DNA of 64,000 nucleotides. Source: Siphonodentalium dalli (taxonomy: Eukaryota; Mollusca; Scaphopoda; Gadilida; Siphonodentaliidae). Of this stretch, positions 1-11,560 are shown piece after piece. The notes under the pieces are model-generated. The model had not been told where the DNA came from, did not search any database, and saw only the letters and a list, made by a program, of their open reading frames with translations. A program made the translations under genes and the position numbers. How positions within the stretch are numbered: position 1 is the stretch's first letter; every line of letters starts with the position of its first letter. Location: the NCBI GenBank assembly GCA_032622095.1, contig CP136069.1, positions 164,976,394-165,040,393 on the forward strand, written 5' to 3'.

Positions 1-848
1 GTAGGTTAATTATCATACTGAACCCCTCTGCTGGATGCATATAATTCATCACTTTTCCTGTCCAAATTCTGACCCCCAAAAAAATGGCAGAAAACCTGCT
101 GCGAATCACACAAAAAACTTTTCTGCAAAAAAAAAATAAATAAACAAAAAAAAACTAGGTACATCATCACATTATGCTAATTGAAATGAAAACTGGAAAC
201 TAAAAGATCTTGCCTGCCACTGCCTGGCATATGGATGACAGGCTCGGGAATTTAATTATACCAACTTGTTTGATGTTCTAATGCATCTTCATTTATAATG
301 TTCATCACCATGCACAGGAGGAGGCCGCACAAGATTACTCAAATTCAAATCAAAGGCTGTGCCCGTGTAATATGGAAATGTGTATTAGTCGGATTTAGTC
401 CGCAGTTACATTTCATTATATTGTACTCAAAGGGTGTGTTTTCGTGACTTGGCGATTCGGTAAGACAATTAAGAAAATTAAGAACATTTTAAAATGTGCA
501 ATCACTGTGTATGGACCTCCGAACATTTCTGGATTATCAATGTTTATAACTGCAGCTTCGCAGTCAGGACCAGTAGGAAAATAAAGATCGAACAAGTTGA
601 TAAAAATAAAACATATACGACAGAAACAAAATCATTCATTTAAAAAATAAAAAAACACTTCGTTTCTCCAACTGTGTAACAAAGCATTGCATCGTATCAA
701 TAACGAAAACATATGTGATACATTGAAGAGGTGTGTTATCGTGTAGATATTTGCCATACATCTTCGAAAAAGGGAGTGGGTCCCTGCTAAAACATCCGAA
801 AAATAATTTGCCAAAAGAAAATATGGTTTTGGTGGGTACCAGATAAGT
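1..848. other. Non-coding AT-rich flank
   Basis: No convincing gene. All open frames are under 65 codons, and I recognise no protein family, RNA gene or repeat family here. The left boundary of the first MITE (TTAA at 849) ends the stretch. Confidence 0.5.
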
Positions 849-1248
849 TTAACCCTTTACCCAACAAACCGGCCAAAACCGGCCAAATAAAGCTTCAACA
901 GCCTAAAATATCTTCGGTATGTCTCAATAGAACCATACAAATATGGATATCATTGGAACCGGCTCCTTGACCACATTGTGATAGTTACAGTTATGCCCTG
1001 TGCCAATGCATTCTCTTATATATGCGAGTCGACCATAGGTCGCCTCGCATATATAAGAGAATGCATTGGCCTAAAAAAAATCTTTTTTAAAAACTTTTTA
1101 CCATTTTTTCTTACATTCTTTAACAATTTTATAATTTTTAATGTGTTAAGCCAATGCATTCTCTTATATATGCGAGGCGACCTATGGTCGACTCGCATAT
1201 ATAAGAGAATGCATTGGCACAGGGCCCTTCTGTTGGTTAAAGGGTTAA
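849..1248 (+). mobile_element. TTAA-flanked double-hairpin MITE, subfamily A, copy 1
   Basis: The element begins TTAACCCTTTACCCAACA and ends with the inverted version of the same sequence (one base missing in this copy: TGTTGGTTAAAGGGTTAA). TTAA target duplications with ends starting CCC are typical of piggyBac-type transposons, so I infer a non-autonomous piggyBac-like MITE. Inside are two hairpins, at 1002-1070 and 1150-1218. Each has perfect 27-nt arms containing CTCTTATATATGCGAG and a loop that is itself self-complementary (CGACC/GGTCG). The second hairpin is the reverse complement of the first, so the right part of the element is one long palindrome. No transposase is encoded; a short open frame through the hairpins is a by-product of their base composition. 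Confidence 0.85.
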
Positions 1249-2212
1249 ATGAAAAAAGCGCCTACATATCCGGAACCTTATTTTCGCCCCCCCCCCCCCT
1301 CCCCCCCCTGTGATGATGAAAACTTATTCTGGCTACTGTGAGAACTGACATTTTCATCATTTGGAAATGTCATGATTGACACAACATGAGTTAGAAATTT
1401 CAGATAAAAAATTAGTTGAAATATTTCTGATAGTTCGATTTTCCAACCAGCAATTAGTATGAAATTTATTGTTTTTAGATGAAAAATCGGACGTGTTCCT
1501 GCCTTCGGTAAATAATTTCCACGGGGATTGCAATGAGTTAGAAATTCACAACGTTTTCAACGATTTTCTTGAATAATTTGTCCAGAAAATTTATATATAT
1601 GAGAACTATTCTGCAACTAGGAAAAAGAAATTGTATTTTTAATGCGATTGATATCTACACTTATATAGTATAGGGCCAATCTCGAATTAATTGTGTTAAC
1701 TCATGCAGCAAACTAAGCAGGACCTCTATATCATCAGACCACGCATGTACACGTGTTTGAATTGTCGCCAGTTTTCTTAATGGAAGTCTTGATTATAATT
1801 GGTGTTTAATTCCTCGAGTGAATGCATCCTAAAGCTCATGGGATTGTCTTGATTTCTCTCGGAATCGGCTGTTGGTGGGACATCTTTCGGGCTAATGTGA
1901 GAACTGATGAATAATGTATACTATGTTTTATTCCATACCCATTTGCGTGAGGCACATGTAATACAGTATTCAACGGAATTCCAGCAATTGGATAGCTAGT
2001 AATGATACGTTTATAGCGGAATACAAGCCGGGACTATTTTGATGACGCCAAGAAAGATGACGTACATTACGCCAACGATCCGCTTCGGATGATACCCCCG
2101 ATCCTTGCTGGTTATTCATCATACTTAAATCACAAAAGAAGTAGCTATATAACTATCAATGAAGGTGACAGTCGTGGATTGAACTTCTCTGAAAAAAGCG
2201 GTGTAGAATAAA
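1249..2212. other. Non-coding interval with a C-rich tract
   Basis: No gene seen. A C-rich tract lies near 1287-1310. A short palindrome, TGACATTTTC with its complement, lies around 1348-1374, and phrases such as GGCTACTGTGAGAACT recur near 1332 and, altered, near 1890 and 2549, suggesting old repeat debris. Confidence 0.4.
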
Positions 2213-2381
2213 TACAGAACACAACTTGCATCATAATCTCGAATATTTGATCGAACTCATTGCGGACGGCGCATAGTTACATTTCGCTCCAGTTACGCTC
2301 TCGCGAAATATATCCTTGCGCCATCCGCAACTCATTCGATAATATTATCGATTAAGATGCGCGTTATGTTCTGTTTGTATC
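2213..2381. repeat. Imperfect palindromic foldback repeat
   Basis: The left half (CAGAAC... to TGCGGACGGCGCA at about 2261-2273) is matched in reverse complement by the right half (TGCGCCATCCGCAA to GTTCTG, about 2316-2380), with scattered mismatches. It looks like an old foldback or MITE. A separate pair of direct copies, sharing ACGAAC...ACAACTATAATGTTTAT-like sequence, follows at about 2390-2444 and 2587-2640. Confidence 0.5.
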
Positions 2382-2988
2382 TTAATATAGTTTTACGAAC
2401 ATTCATGTTAGGATTTCTGAACAACTATAATGTTTATTGCAGAAAAGTATCCACAACTTCAACAATATTCTGTATTTATCTCAGGGAGGAGGCAATTGTT
2501 TTTCTGTATTAATCTCAAGGAATAGGAATTTGGTGGCAAATTATATCGGGCTACTGTGATAACTCATATATATAACGGATAATAACTCTAATAACCCTAC
2601 GAACATATAAGTTCGGTTCTCTCGACAATTATAATGTTTATATCGCATAAAACGATTTCATTTAACGGTACGGACAGTATCTTATGCTCAAATGAAAATT
2701 TCTAACGTGCGTTAAAACTGAACGTTCTTCAAATAGTTTGAAGCATATCCAGGGACGTAGTGATAGGGTTTGGTTGGGGTCTCACCCCCAACATTGGTAA
2801 AATTTTCAGCAGTTTTAGCACACGGTACTTAGTGTGGAATGTGTTGCTTTTAGTTCAAAAGTCGAAAATGTTCTATACTTTCGATAAAATTTCTGACTAG
2901 AATGGCTATCAGTAGAAATTTTCCAACCATTGTATTGTCAAGTTGAGCATTTCCAATGGTTGGAAAACTTGAGGTGTCAGTTGCGAAT

Positions 2989-3328
2989 TGTCATTTACAG
3001 AATGAGGTCCCCAGAGGGTGAATCTTCTCTGGAAAGTTTCTTTATTATCAAATTTCTATAGAAACTTCTTTACATAGATTCTATTTCTGCTTTAGTTTAG
3101 TTTCTCTATATCCCCAAATTGGCACACGACACATTGCATAATGGAGGTTCCCAATGGGTGTACATCACAATATTCACCATTTGGTAACTTCAATCTGAGT
3201 CTATGTCTCCCATAGCAAATGAGACCTGAGCAGAAAGAGGTCCCAGAGGGTTAATTTAGTAATGCTAAATTGCTATGGGGGATAGTGTCACTAAATTCAC
3301 CCTCTTGGACCTCATTCTGTAAATGACA
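2989..3328. repeat. Family D inverted-repeat element, old copy
   Basis: The ends TGTCATTTACAGAATGAGG and its reverse complement enclose about 340 bp. Just inside, GAGGTCC..AGAGGG motifs face TTCACCCTCT..GGACCTC. The same terminal phrase bounds the better preserved element at 42135-42389 and the related copy at 7032-7386, so this is a third, more diverged member. No coding capacity is visible. Confidence 0.6.
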
Positions 3329-3347
3329 GGAACACTAAACTATATGT

Positions 3348-3633
3348 CTGATAGTGTATACATATCAAATCTAAATTCTTTTCGATTGTTGGTTCATTAC
3401 TGATATAGTGTATACATATCAAATCTAAATTTTTAAAGACTGTTGGTTCATTTCTGATAGTGATAACATATCAAACCTAAATTCTTAAAGCGTGTCGGTT
3501 CGTTTCTGGTAGTGTATACATACCAAATCTAAAAACAATAAAACAATTGAGTATTTGTTCATTTCCGATAGAGCTACTAGTATACATATAAAATCTAAAT
3601 TATTTTTGAGTGTTGGTTCATTTGTCAAACACA
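3348..3633 (+). repeat. Minisatellite, about five units of 52-66 bp
   Basis: Five imperfect tandem units begin near 3348, 3400, 3454, 3506 and 3565. Each carries a version of CTGATAGTGTATACATATC, then AAATCTAAAT, then TGTTGGTTCATTT. Units differ by substitutions and small length changes, so the array is not recent. Confidence 0.75.
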
Positions 3634-5420
3634 TCGGCTCACGTGATATGCTCCGGTGTACGTGATACCATACGCATGAATCGTATCCGTTGTATATAAA
3701 GTACGTTGATGACCAGCCACTGAGTATACAGTACAGTCAATGACGCATAGTGACAGGGCTGTTCGGTTCTCAGTCCCTTACTTTATTTGCAAACAGTTAG
3801 ATTTTTATCCCCGAAAAACATCAGTTTTAAATTTCAGGCCAAATTGGGTTGAGATTGTTGTAATAATAGTTCCTCCATTTCCAATCAATATTCAGTGTAA
3901 AATGTGTCTTTTTTTTTAGTCCATGAAGTCAAATTTTTTTTTTCTCCATCAAAATTTGGACTGAAACGGTCGAGAGTTGGGAACCTTCCATCGTGTTATT
4001 GCGATTTAATAACAATCGTTGTCTGATCATGAACCCCGATTAAGTATCTTTCGCTATCTAATCGTGTGCGTATGTTTGCGAAGCGGAGTGAACTACACAA
4101 CCGCACTATGCACTATATCGGCGTATTTCACGACAAGTCATGCTCTAATTATTATATTGTATCGAACAAATGCAGAAATTTTCAACTTTTACTAAGTTCA
4201 GACAATTAATGTTCGCCTTACTGAAGCTTTAATTTGGATCAGCGGCGAAATAACAAGTAGTTTCAGAACAAAGTTTGATGTAGTGTTCGTTACTATTTTT
4301 AGTAGTCAAAACTACATATGCATAGTGCACGATGGGAGAGACTTGAAGGCGTAGTATACAACTACGACTAATAGAGTCGAGTAGCCAACCAATCGGAAAG
4401 CTTGATTTCAATAACAAAGTCACGTGAGATACAATATCAATAACTAGAGACCTTTCGCAAAACTCACGTTTACGATTACGGATACGGATGGGGTACTACG
4501 TCACCAACCTTTGTGTACTTTCTAATCGTTCTCGTATTTTACTATCCGTAATGACGGTTACGATTTCATGGTTTCTAATAAGCTCAAATAGCACCTGAAA
4601 TTTATTTTCTGCAATATATTACTTTACTCCGTTCGAGACTGTATATGTATATCATGGAAACCATCCAGTTGTATTGAGCTACGACCTCGATATGCTGTTT
4701 AGATTGTCAATCACTGTACTCGTCGTCGTGAATCACGAGCTTCCAGCGAAATAAGATCGCTATTCACAACAGATAGCCATCGCTGGCTGCGACAGAAAAA
4801 TTTACAGTAAGAGGAGTGCACTGTGAAACCAGTCGCCAAAAATACAGTATATAGTGTGCGATGCATGAGGAGATTTGAGTGATTATTATGTGCAAGATTG
4901 CTGTACACAAAATATAGTGAAATTCAACAATTATTTAATTCAACAACCCATGGTGGTGTCCTAACGTGTGCAGTTATATAATGCCTCAGGAAAGCCTAAA
5001 GAATGGCATAACCCTATTAATGAATAGTGAAAGATTTTGTGTTCTCTTCCCCTTTCCCGAATTGAATAGTTCATTCAATTTAATAATATTCGGTTTTCGG
5101 TAGAAGTTGGGTTTTATATATCTCTCGTAGAGTCTGTAATGCAGGGCATTTTAAAATGACATGGAATTCATAACCGATTTTAAAATTACATGGAATTCAT
5201 AACAGAGTTCTAAGTTACATAAAGTACTCTGCATGTTTGAGTAAACTGAACCTACCCTGGATCCCGATTCAACTGGTAAGTATAGTGATTTCTGCTCCTG
5301 AACCGTAACTAAAAGAATATTTGGCACACCCACCAACATCACCAGAGCTCAGCAGTCTCTGTCAGGTGTGTTCTTTGCATTTATTTTTAATTTAAAAAAC
5401 ACGCACCAATGCGGCAATTA
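3634..5420. other. Non-coding interval with dispersed repeat fragments
   Basis: No gene recognised. The part at 3988-4065 (GTTATTGCGATTTAATAA... GAACCCCGATTAAG...) recurs on the opposite strand at 27842-27908 and partly on this strand at 6243-6300. The part at 4445-4490 recurs inverted at about 6190-6240. These look like pieces of one dispersed element. Confidence 0.45.
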
Positions 5421-5640
5421 AAGGTACTCAATCCGATTAGATGTCCCCATATAATCAGATTCCAACAATATTTTTTTTTTAAATGCCGCTTCTGTTATCA
5501 GAATCGAGTAATTGCTCAAAATTAATGCTAACCACAGTCAACTATATTACAAAATTTCCCAAAACCTGTTATTTATCAACATTTTGTTCAACGAAATTTT
5601 GCCGGTTTGTCAAATATCTGACAAAACACTTGATGCACAT
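5421..5640 (+). repeat. Dispersed repeat, paired with 59036-59250
   Basis: The stretch from AAAGGTACTCAATCCGAT to TTTTGTTCAACGAAAT is matched on the same strand, with moderate divergence, at 59036-59250, more than 53 kb away. The shared segment contains GTTATCAGAATCGA and ATGCTAACCAC. Short open frames on both strands here are therefore repeat by-products rather than genes. Confidence 0.65.
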
Positions 5641-6189
5641 CGCTTCTACCGTGTCGACTTTGTTTCGATTTGGTAGTAACAAATCAGAAGTGATGCACAT
5701 CAGCGAGCTCACCAACCTTATGTCGGATTTCCTAAAACCAAAGAGGTGAAGCCGAAATCGCATTGAAATCAACTCGCGGACTTGAAGGGGCTTGAACGAT
5801 GGCGTCGTGGTTGATGTGAGGTCCAAATTCAGGAACCCCTCTTCCCCATCAACATAACTTCTATCTGGTCATCCATGCTAACAACGAACTGAATTTCCAC
5901 CACATATGACCTGGCATTTATACCTGTATTGCCACAATATATCACGAGAATCCCGGGTCGTACGTTAATTATGACTGGTCGAATTATTGACAATATTAAC
6001 AAGTCATGATTATCGCATTGTTGCAAATGAGACGATAAGTGACGTATTAAGGGACTGTATACCAAACACACGCTTTGGGTAGTAAAAGTGGTACGAAATA
6101 ATGTTCGTACGTGTTCGTCAAAACTCTTACGCGTACTCGTTTTGCGAAAGGACTTTTTGGCCATACGGATAGACTTATGTCTACGAGTA

Positions 6190-6305
6190 GCTATCCGTAT
6201 TCGTAATTGTAAACGTGAGGATGCGAAATGTCTCTACTATCTAATCGTGAACCCCGATTAAGTATCTTTCGCTATCCAATCGGGTATCCAGATTAAATAT
6301 CTTTC
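6190..6305. repeat. Fragments of the GAACCCCGATTAAG dispersed repeat
   Basis: The bases at 6243-6275 repeat the GAACCCCGATTAAGTATC phrase of 4028-4060 in the same orientation, and the preceding 50 bases mirror 4445-4490 in the opposite orientation. Together with 27842-27908 this supports a dispersed, rearranged non-coding repeat. Confidence 0.5.
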
Positions 6306-6508
6306 GTTATATATATATGCAATCGTGCCATCGATTCGTGTGTGTTTTGGCCCGTTTACACATACTAGGTACAGATGCAGCTTCCCCCAGCATCGTTAAT
6401 TTTGGTCTTCGTTATATATTGTGATGGGGTTCAGTTGCATATTCAAAGTTGTACATCCACCACCAAAGACCACCTAGCTAAATACATCAAGAATGACATT
6501 TCATGTGT

Positions 6509-6776
6509 TTAACCCTTATTTACGGGAGCTGCGCTGGTGCAGCAGTAAATAACATGTGCCAGTGCATGCTCTTATATATGCGAGTCTCCCATAGCGATCC
6601 TCTCAGATATAAGAGAATGCACTCGCCTACAGGGTCAATGTAAATAGCGCTATGCCAATGCATAACTCCATGTGTGAGACTCGCATATATAAGAGAATGA
6701 ATTGACACATACTTTTCGCAAAATTTCAGGAAGCTCCAGTAAAAATTTCAGGAAGCTCCAGTCATGAAAAGGTTAA
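6509..6776 (+). mobile_element. TTAA hairpin MITE, subfamily B, copy 1
   Basis: The element starts TTAACCCTTATTTACGGG, continues with GAGCTGCGCTGGTGCA, and ends CATGAAAAGGTTAA. The inside carries degenerate versions of the CTCTTATATATGCGAG hairpin arms seen in subfamily A, but the terminal sequence is different. The GGAAGCTCCAGT stretch near the right end is duplicated in tandem. Hairpins have several mismatches, so this copy is older than those of subfamily A. Confidence 0.75.
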
Positions 6777-7031
6777 ACAGCACTTTGGATTTAAACTCGA
6801 TATTTTAAGAAGAGGTCAAAGAGTTGCTTAAGGATGTAAACCCGCAATGTGCTTGACAATATTTTTGTCAAACAAAGGCGTTGTGCCGGTTGTTAACATT
6901 GGTACCTGCACGTTCGCTATATATGACGTCGCATGCGGAAGGACAAGGCCATTGTGTACTAAATCATGATCCACCTTTCTGATGAATAGCAAAACCATGC
7001 AGTCACCGACAAAATTATGCCTGCACACAGT

Positions 7032-7386
7032 TTGTCTGTCATTAGCATCACCAAATTCACCCTCTGTGGACCTCATTCTGCTTAGGCCTAATCTTCTCGG
7101 AAGTACCTGGTCTCAAATTAATATTTTTTTAGTTACATTCTTCGTTGTGGGAAGTTTCTATATCCCCTAAATTTCAGAAGATAAAATGTACAATCGAGGT
7201 AACTAGTGGCTGAACATCACAAACTTCAACTTAGTAACTACAAGCTCATCCTGGTGTTACATTGCATTTGAGGCCTAAGCATAAATAGGTTCTCAGAGGA
7301 TGAATTTGGGATGCTAGCCCGCCGTCAATGAATTCACCCACTGTGGACCTCATTCTGAAAATGACAGACACACTATTTGCAGACTT
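7032..7386. repeat. Family D inverted-repeat element, truncated copy
   Basis: Opposed TTCACCC..TGTGGACCTCATTCTG blocks occur at 7056-7086 and 7334-7358. The right end, AAATGACAGACACAC followed by TATTTGCAGACTTG, matches the right terminus of the intact member at 42135-42389. The left terminus is missing. Between the blocks is an inner palindrome around AGGCCTAA. Non-coding. Confidence 0.6.
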
Positions 7387-8067
7387 GGACAAAATGGATT
7401 CAACTATGGTCACTATGCCTCTGCTAATATAGATCATAGTGCACATGGGTATTTGCACATGGGTATTTGCTCAGTGTGATATGAGCATTACTTCATGTGT
7501 GAGTTAACACATCATCACGGCCATGTTACGATCGCGAATGGCTGATGTCATCAATGCATGTCTCTCAACTCAGATGTTGCCGATTTTCGCCATGTCCGGG
7601 TTTGAACCCACGACCCCCTCGCCAGTTTGCCCATATGTGTGATTTATACGGCACATGATTTGCCCTTTGCTTTAATCACAACCACGCAGAACTGTCCCAC
7701 GTGCACAATCCGCATTAGATAGGACACGAGACATTCGGTCGATATTGAACTCAGACAAAACACAAAAGGCCTACCCACGAAAATAGAAGCAGACGACATT
7801 TAGGTATTACCCACAAACCTTTGCGTAATTCTTGCAGACGATACATAAAATCCAAGCTTTATCGCGTTGAATTTTAAAATTATCAGAAACCTGGAAACGA
7901 ACAAATGACCACGTGGCTTGGAGATTTTGCCGGAAAATCCTATTTTCCGACCAAAGACAAGTGTGTCAGTGTGTAATAGCCGACATCACACTAAATAGTA
8001 TTCGCCGCGTAACATCGATAAATTCTGGATCGATATCCGCTCGGCATTTATCGTTAGCGTTGGTAGC
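7387..8067. other. Non-coding interval
   Basis: No gene or structured RNA is supported. A tRNA T-arm-like phrase on the minus strand near 7593-7612 has no matching acceptor or anticodon arm, so it is not called as a tRNA. Confidence 0.4.
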
Positions 8068-8613
8068 GACTTCGCTGGGGAAAAATGCAGAAAAAGATCG
8101 ATCATTTCAGCCAATAGAATGCCCGGTGCTCTCATCAAAGCACGAGTGGGAATTCCTTATAAGAAATTGAAGATTTGTGAAGAAAATTGGTGTCTACGGG
8201 TTGTACGAGGTTCTGACATCATGATATGTCGGCATTGTCCCACTTGGGAGGGGCACGCCATAAGATTCGTACTCAATCGACAAAACCCATTAATGATGTT
8301 CGCCAAGAGCAATTTACGAAAATAAACATTTCATCTTTAATGAGAGTTTGATAGCACGGGCATTTATTGCTCCCTGTCGTGTCTTATGCTAAGATTATGT
8401 CTGGAATCCCTGGCGGTTAGTCTCAAAGCTATGCTTATAAAGTGGCTTACAGCTGCGATGGACGACCTGTGTTGTATTTTCAAAGTGTCGTTGACATATG
8501 GTTGCTACCAGAGCTGTTAAGTTTCACGCAACTTGCTACTAACACACCCCAGAAAGTTACTACTACAGCTATATATTAGCATAGAGGCTCTTTTATGTCA
8601 TCTTAAGTGTGAA
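8068..8613 (+). repeat. R1 tandem-array remnant, segment 1 (modules A and B)
   Basis: Module A runs from about 8117 (GAATGCCCGGTGCTCTC) to about 8520. Module B runs from CCAGAAAGTTACTACTACAG at about 8549 to the GTGTGAAG at 8613. Both recur at 13249-13990, where the order is B, C, A. That permutation shows the copies descend from a head-to-tail tandem array with a period near 0.76 kb. The copy stops abruptly at 8613, where a CCGAAG-type element begins. Confidence 0.7.
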
Positions 8614-9230
8614 GTCCGCTATTCCGAAGGTCAGTTATTCCGAATGTCCGCTATTCCGACGGACCGCTATTTCTAAGATTCGCTATTCCGAAGGCCCGCT
8701 ATGCCCGTGGCAGTCATTCCGCGTTATTATCATAGAAAGTCAGTATAGTTTACGCAATTGACAACTCCATGATCTGAATTAGACTGTGGCAGTCATTCCG
8801 CGTTATTGTTCCAGCAACTTACTGGTTTTACCGGAGATATTCCCGTGCGTGAATTTGAGTAATGTTTTCTCGAAGACCAAATGCCACTTTAAAAAGTTCG
8901 AAGCAATTAATAAACCCTTATAAAGAGAAATATGTGCCTATGACATTCGTATGCGTTTTGTCCTTCCTCCCAACGGGTTATCAAACATTTTGAACAGACA
9001 CTCGATGAATTCCTTGTAGGCAACAAATGTTAAATTGAAATCGTCGTAAAGTTGATTAATTGGGGTGATTATTGATTGTTCTTCCTATACTATTATTGTA
9101 TCATTGCCAAAAAGTATCAATATGCAATGATCAAGGAACAAAATAACGGACCTTCGGAGTAACGAACCTTCGGAATAACGGACCCTCGTGATAACTTGCA
9201 GTTGTTTCGATGGTCCGCTATTCCGAAAGT
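8614..9230. mobile_element. CCGAAG-type foldback element, left part
   Basis: The left edge (8614-8706) is a degenerate array of GTCCGCTATTCCGAAGG. The right part (about 9145-9230) has the motif in the opposite orientation (GACCTTCGGAATAACG), then one forward unit. A 22-bp phrase, GTGGCAGTCATTCCGCGTTA, occurs twice (about 8707 and 8786). Similar CCGAAG arrays occur at 12372-12436, 27585-27740 and 46775-46830. The insertion interrupts the R1 array, which resumes after 12437. No transposase seen. Confidence 0.6.
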
Positions 9231-9683
9231 TTTTATATTCTGTCCAATATTTTTAAGTTGAACATAGTACAGTATTTTATTTTATTACATAATCCTACCC
9301 TTATTCCATTCAATAAGCCAATCCTATAAATTGTGATATTAAACGTTCGTTTAATAAAAGGAAACAGTGCCAGGTGACCTTTGACTTCCGGTTTGTCGTC
9401 TGTTTATATTATGTTACGTTTACGCTACGTCTCAAAATACTATGGCTTCCAATATTTTCCAACAAACTATAATGAATGAAGATTTGAAAAGTTATGTCAT
9501 TAAATATACGCCATTAAATACGCCAAAGAGTCTTTATTTATCTGGGACTATTTCTTTACGCGGACAAACAAAGCATAGTTACGTGAAATCGTCGCATGCC
9601 TTACAGAAGCTGATGTTAGTTTCGCGTCCAATTTGTTGATTTAAGTATGTTTTGTCGAGGTTTTAGATCATGTAATAAATATA
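9231..9683. other. Non-coding interval inside the nested insertion
   Basis: AT-rich sequence between the CCGAAG arrays and the next hairpin element. A 65-codon open frame starting at 9442 has no recognisable family features, so I do not call a gene. Confidence 0.4.
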
Positions 9684-9810
9684 ATCTACAACTCGTCCCC
9701 AGTTTATAGCGGAGTTTAAAAAACTCGTCCAGTATATTAGGTCTGGACCTCGCCAAAGGACCTGGACTCTTTTTGTAAATTCCGCTATAAACTGGGGACT
9801 CGTTGTAGAT
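9684..9810. mobile_element. 127-bp hairpin MITE
   Basis: The terminal 30 bases at 9684-9713 (beginning ATCTACAACTCGTCCCCAG) are matched in reverse complement by 9781-9810 at about 28 of 30 positions. The pair encloses a 67-bp centre. No target duplication is obvious. The element directly abuts the larger foldback that starts at about 9816. Confidence 0.65.
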
Positions 9811-10144
9811 CCTCTGGTCCGAATCGGCATCTCCAGTTTAGACCTAGTTTAAACTACCAGTTTAAACTGGGTTTTAGTAGTAAAACCAAGTTTTTCTCCA
9901 CCGCTGGGACGACATAGATTGGTCGATTGCGTTACCTGTGGGCATCACTTGTCCAATTGCAAGAATAGGAGGCGTGGTCTGTCTGTTTATTGTCGCTACT
10001 TGTCAATTCATTGTCCGGTCACGCGACCTGTTGTCGCTATATAATCTCCTAATCAGGGGAATAACCCGTGCGCTTTGAGAAATCACGACGAATGCACGGT
10101 CTGTTGTATAACGGTTAGATATTATCTAATATCATGGACGAACG

Positions 10145-10975
10145 TGACTTTTGGAACTCAAAAATATCTCTTGAGGGCATGGGTGGGGGCCCGCCACAAA
10201 TACCCCATAGAAACACCACCACCCCGGGGGTACCATCCGGACGGGTGAAAATGGGGTATGGACCATTTTTGAGAACGGGAAGGATTTCGGCGAATTTGAC
10301 GGCATTAATGGGTGGCTCGCCCATAATACCCGATAGAAACATCACCCCTCACCCCGGGATAACAGGGGTATGGACGGTAAGGATTTAGGCTAATTAATTT
10401 GGCAGCAGGAGTGGGCGGCACGATCAAAATACACCATAGAACCACCCCTACCACCCCTCACCGGGGGGAGGCGTCACACCAGAGGAGGTGGAAATTGGGT
10501 ACGCCCAAATACCGAATAGAAACACCCCAACCCTCACCCCCCGGGGAAGGGTACATCAAATAACGCATATAAACACCCCGCCCCTTACATCCGGGCGGGG
10601 TGGGGTGGATTACAAACCGAGGGGTGAAGATGGGATATGAACCATGTTCGAGAACGGTAAGGATTTCGGCCAATTTGACGACAGGGGTGTGTGGCCCGCT
10701 CCAAATATCCCATATAGACACCCTACCCTCATCCCTGGAGGGTACCACCCTGCTGGGGTGAAAATGAGGTATGGAGCATTTTATTCATTATTCGCAAAAC
10801 ATGCCTCTGTTGGTCAATATTACGGCATGTGTAGGTGGCCCGCCCCAAATACCCCATAGAATGGGGTATGGGCCGTTATCGAGAACGGTAAGGATTTCGG
10901 CCAATATGACGTCATTGGTGGGCGGCCCGCCCTCAAATAGTCATAGAAACACCCCCACCCTTACCGCGGGTGAAA
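10145..10975 (+). repeat. GC-rich satellite, forward half
   Basis: Imperfect tandem units with sizes near 100-150 bp carry, in order, GGCCCGCC..AAATACCCCATAGAAACA, a C-rich run, GGGTGAAAATGGGGTATGGA, CCATTTTTGAGAACGG and TAAGGATTTCGGCCAATTTG. Some units have internal deletions. The base composition is strikingly GC-rich compared with the flanks. Confidence 0.7.
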
Positions 10976-10984
10976 ATGGGGTCC

Positions 10985-11560
10985 GAGGTGGGGGTGGGGT
11001 GTTTCTATGGGGGGGGGCATTTGGGATGTGCCACCCACCGTTCTCGAAAATGGTCCATACCCCATTTCACCCCCTCGGGGTGGTACCTCCGGGTGAGGGT
11101 GTTTCTAGGGGGTAGTTGGAGCGGGCTACCCACACTGCCGACGTCAATTTGACCGAAATCCTTACCGTTCTCGAAAATGGTCCATACCCCATTTCCACCT
11201 CCTGTGGTGGTTCCCCCAGCGTTCAGGGGTGGGCTGTTTCTATGGGACATTTGAGCGGGCCATCCATCCATGCCGTCAATTGGCCGAAATCCTTACCAGT
11301 CTCGAAAATGGTCCATATCCCACGTTCACCCCCTCGGTGGTACCCCCCCCCCCCCGGATGTGAGGGTGGGATGTTTCTATGGGTTGTTTGGGGCGAGCCA
11401 CCCACCAATACTATCAAATTGGCCGAAATCCTTACAGTTCTCCACAAAATAGTCCATACTCCACCCACTCAGGGTGGCCGTTACCCTCCCCCGGGTGAAG
11501 GCTGGGTGTCTCTGATTTGGGCGGGCTACCAACCCATGCTTCAAATTGACCGAAAGAGAC
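10985..11560 (-). repeat. GC-rich satellite, reverse half
   Basis: These are the same units as 10145-10975 but in reverse complement: TTGGCCGAAATCCTTACC, CGTTCTCGAAAATGGTCC, ATACCCCATTTCACCCC, then GTTTCTATGGG and a GGCGGGC-like block. The switch in orientation near 10985 makes the centre of the large foldback element. Confidence 0.7.

Noticed and set aside
978-1313. 111-codon frame, with near-identical frames at 24709-25119 and 28460-28651
   Set aside because: These recur because they lie in the TTAA MITE hairpins. The same peptide appears wherever the hairpin does, on either strand, with no domain. They would be false gene calls.
5829-6164. 111-codon minus-strand frame (starts MAKKSFRKTSTRKSF)
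   Set aside because: Near the region with dispersed repeat phrases; no motif, no splice context and no similarity I recognise.
7593-7612. tRNA T-arm-like sequence on the minus strand (GTGGGTTCAAACCC)
   Set aside because: No acceptor stem, D-arm or anticodon arm at the right distances, so not a tRNA; at most a relic of a tRNA-derived repeat.
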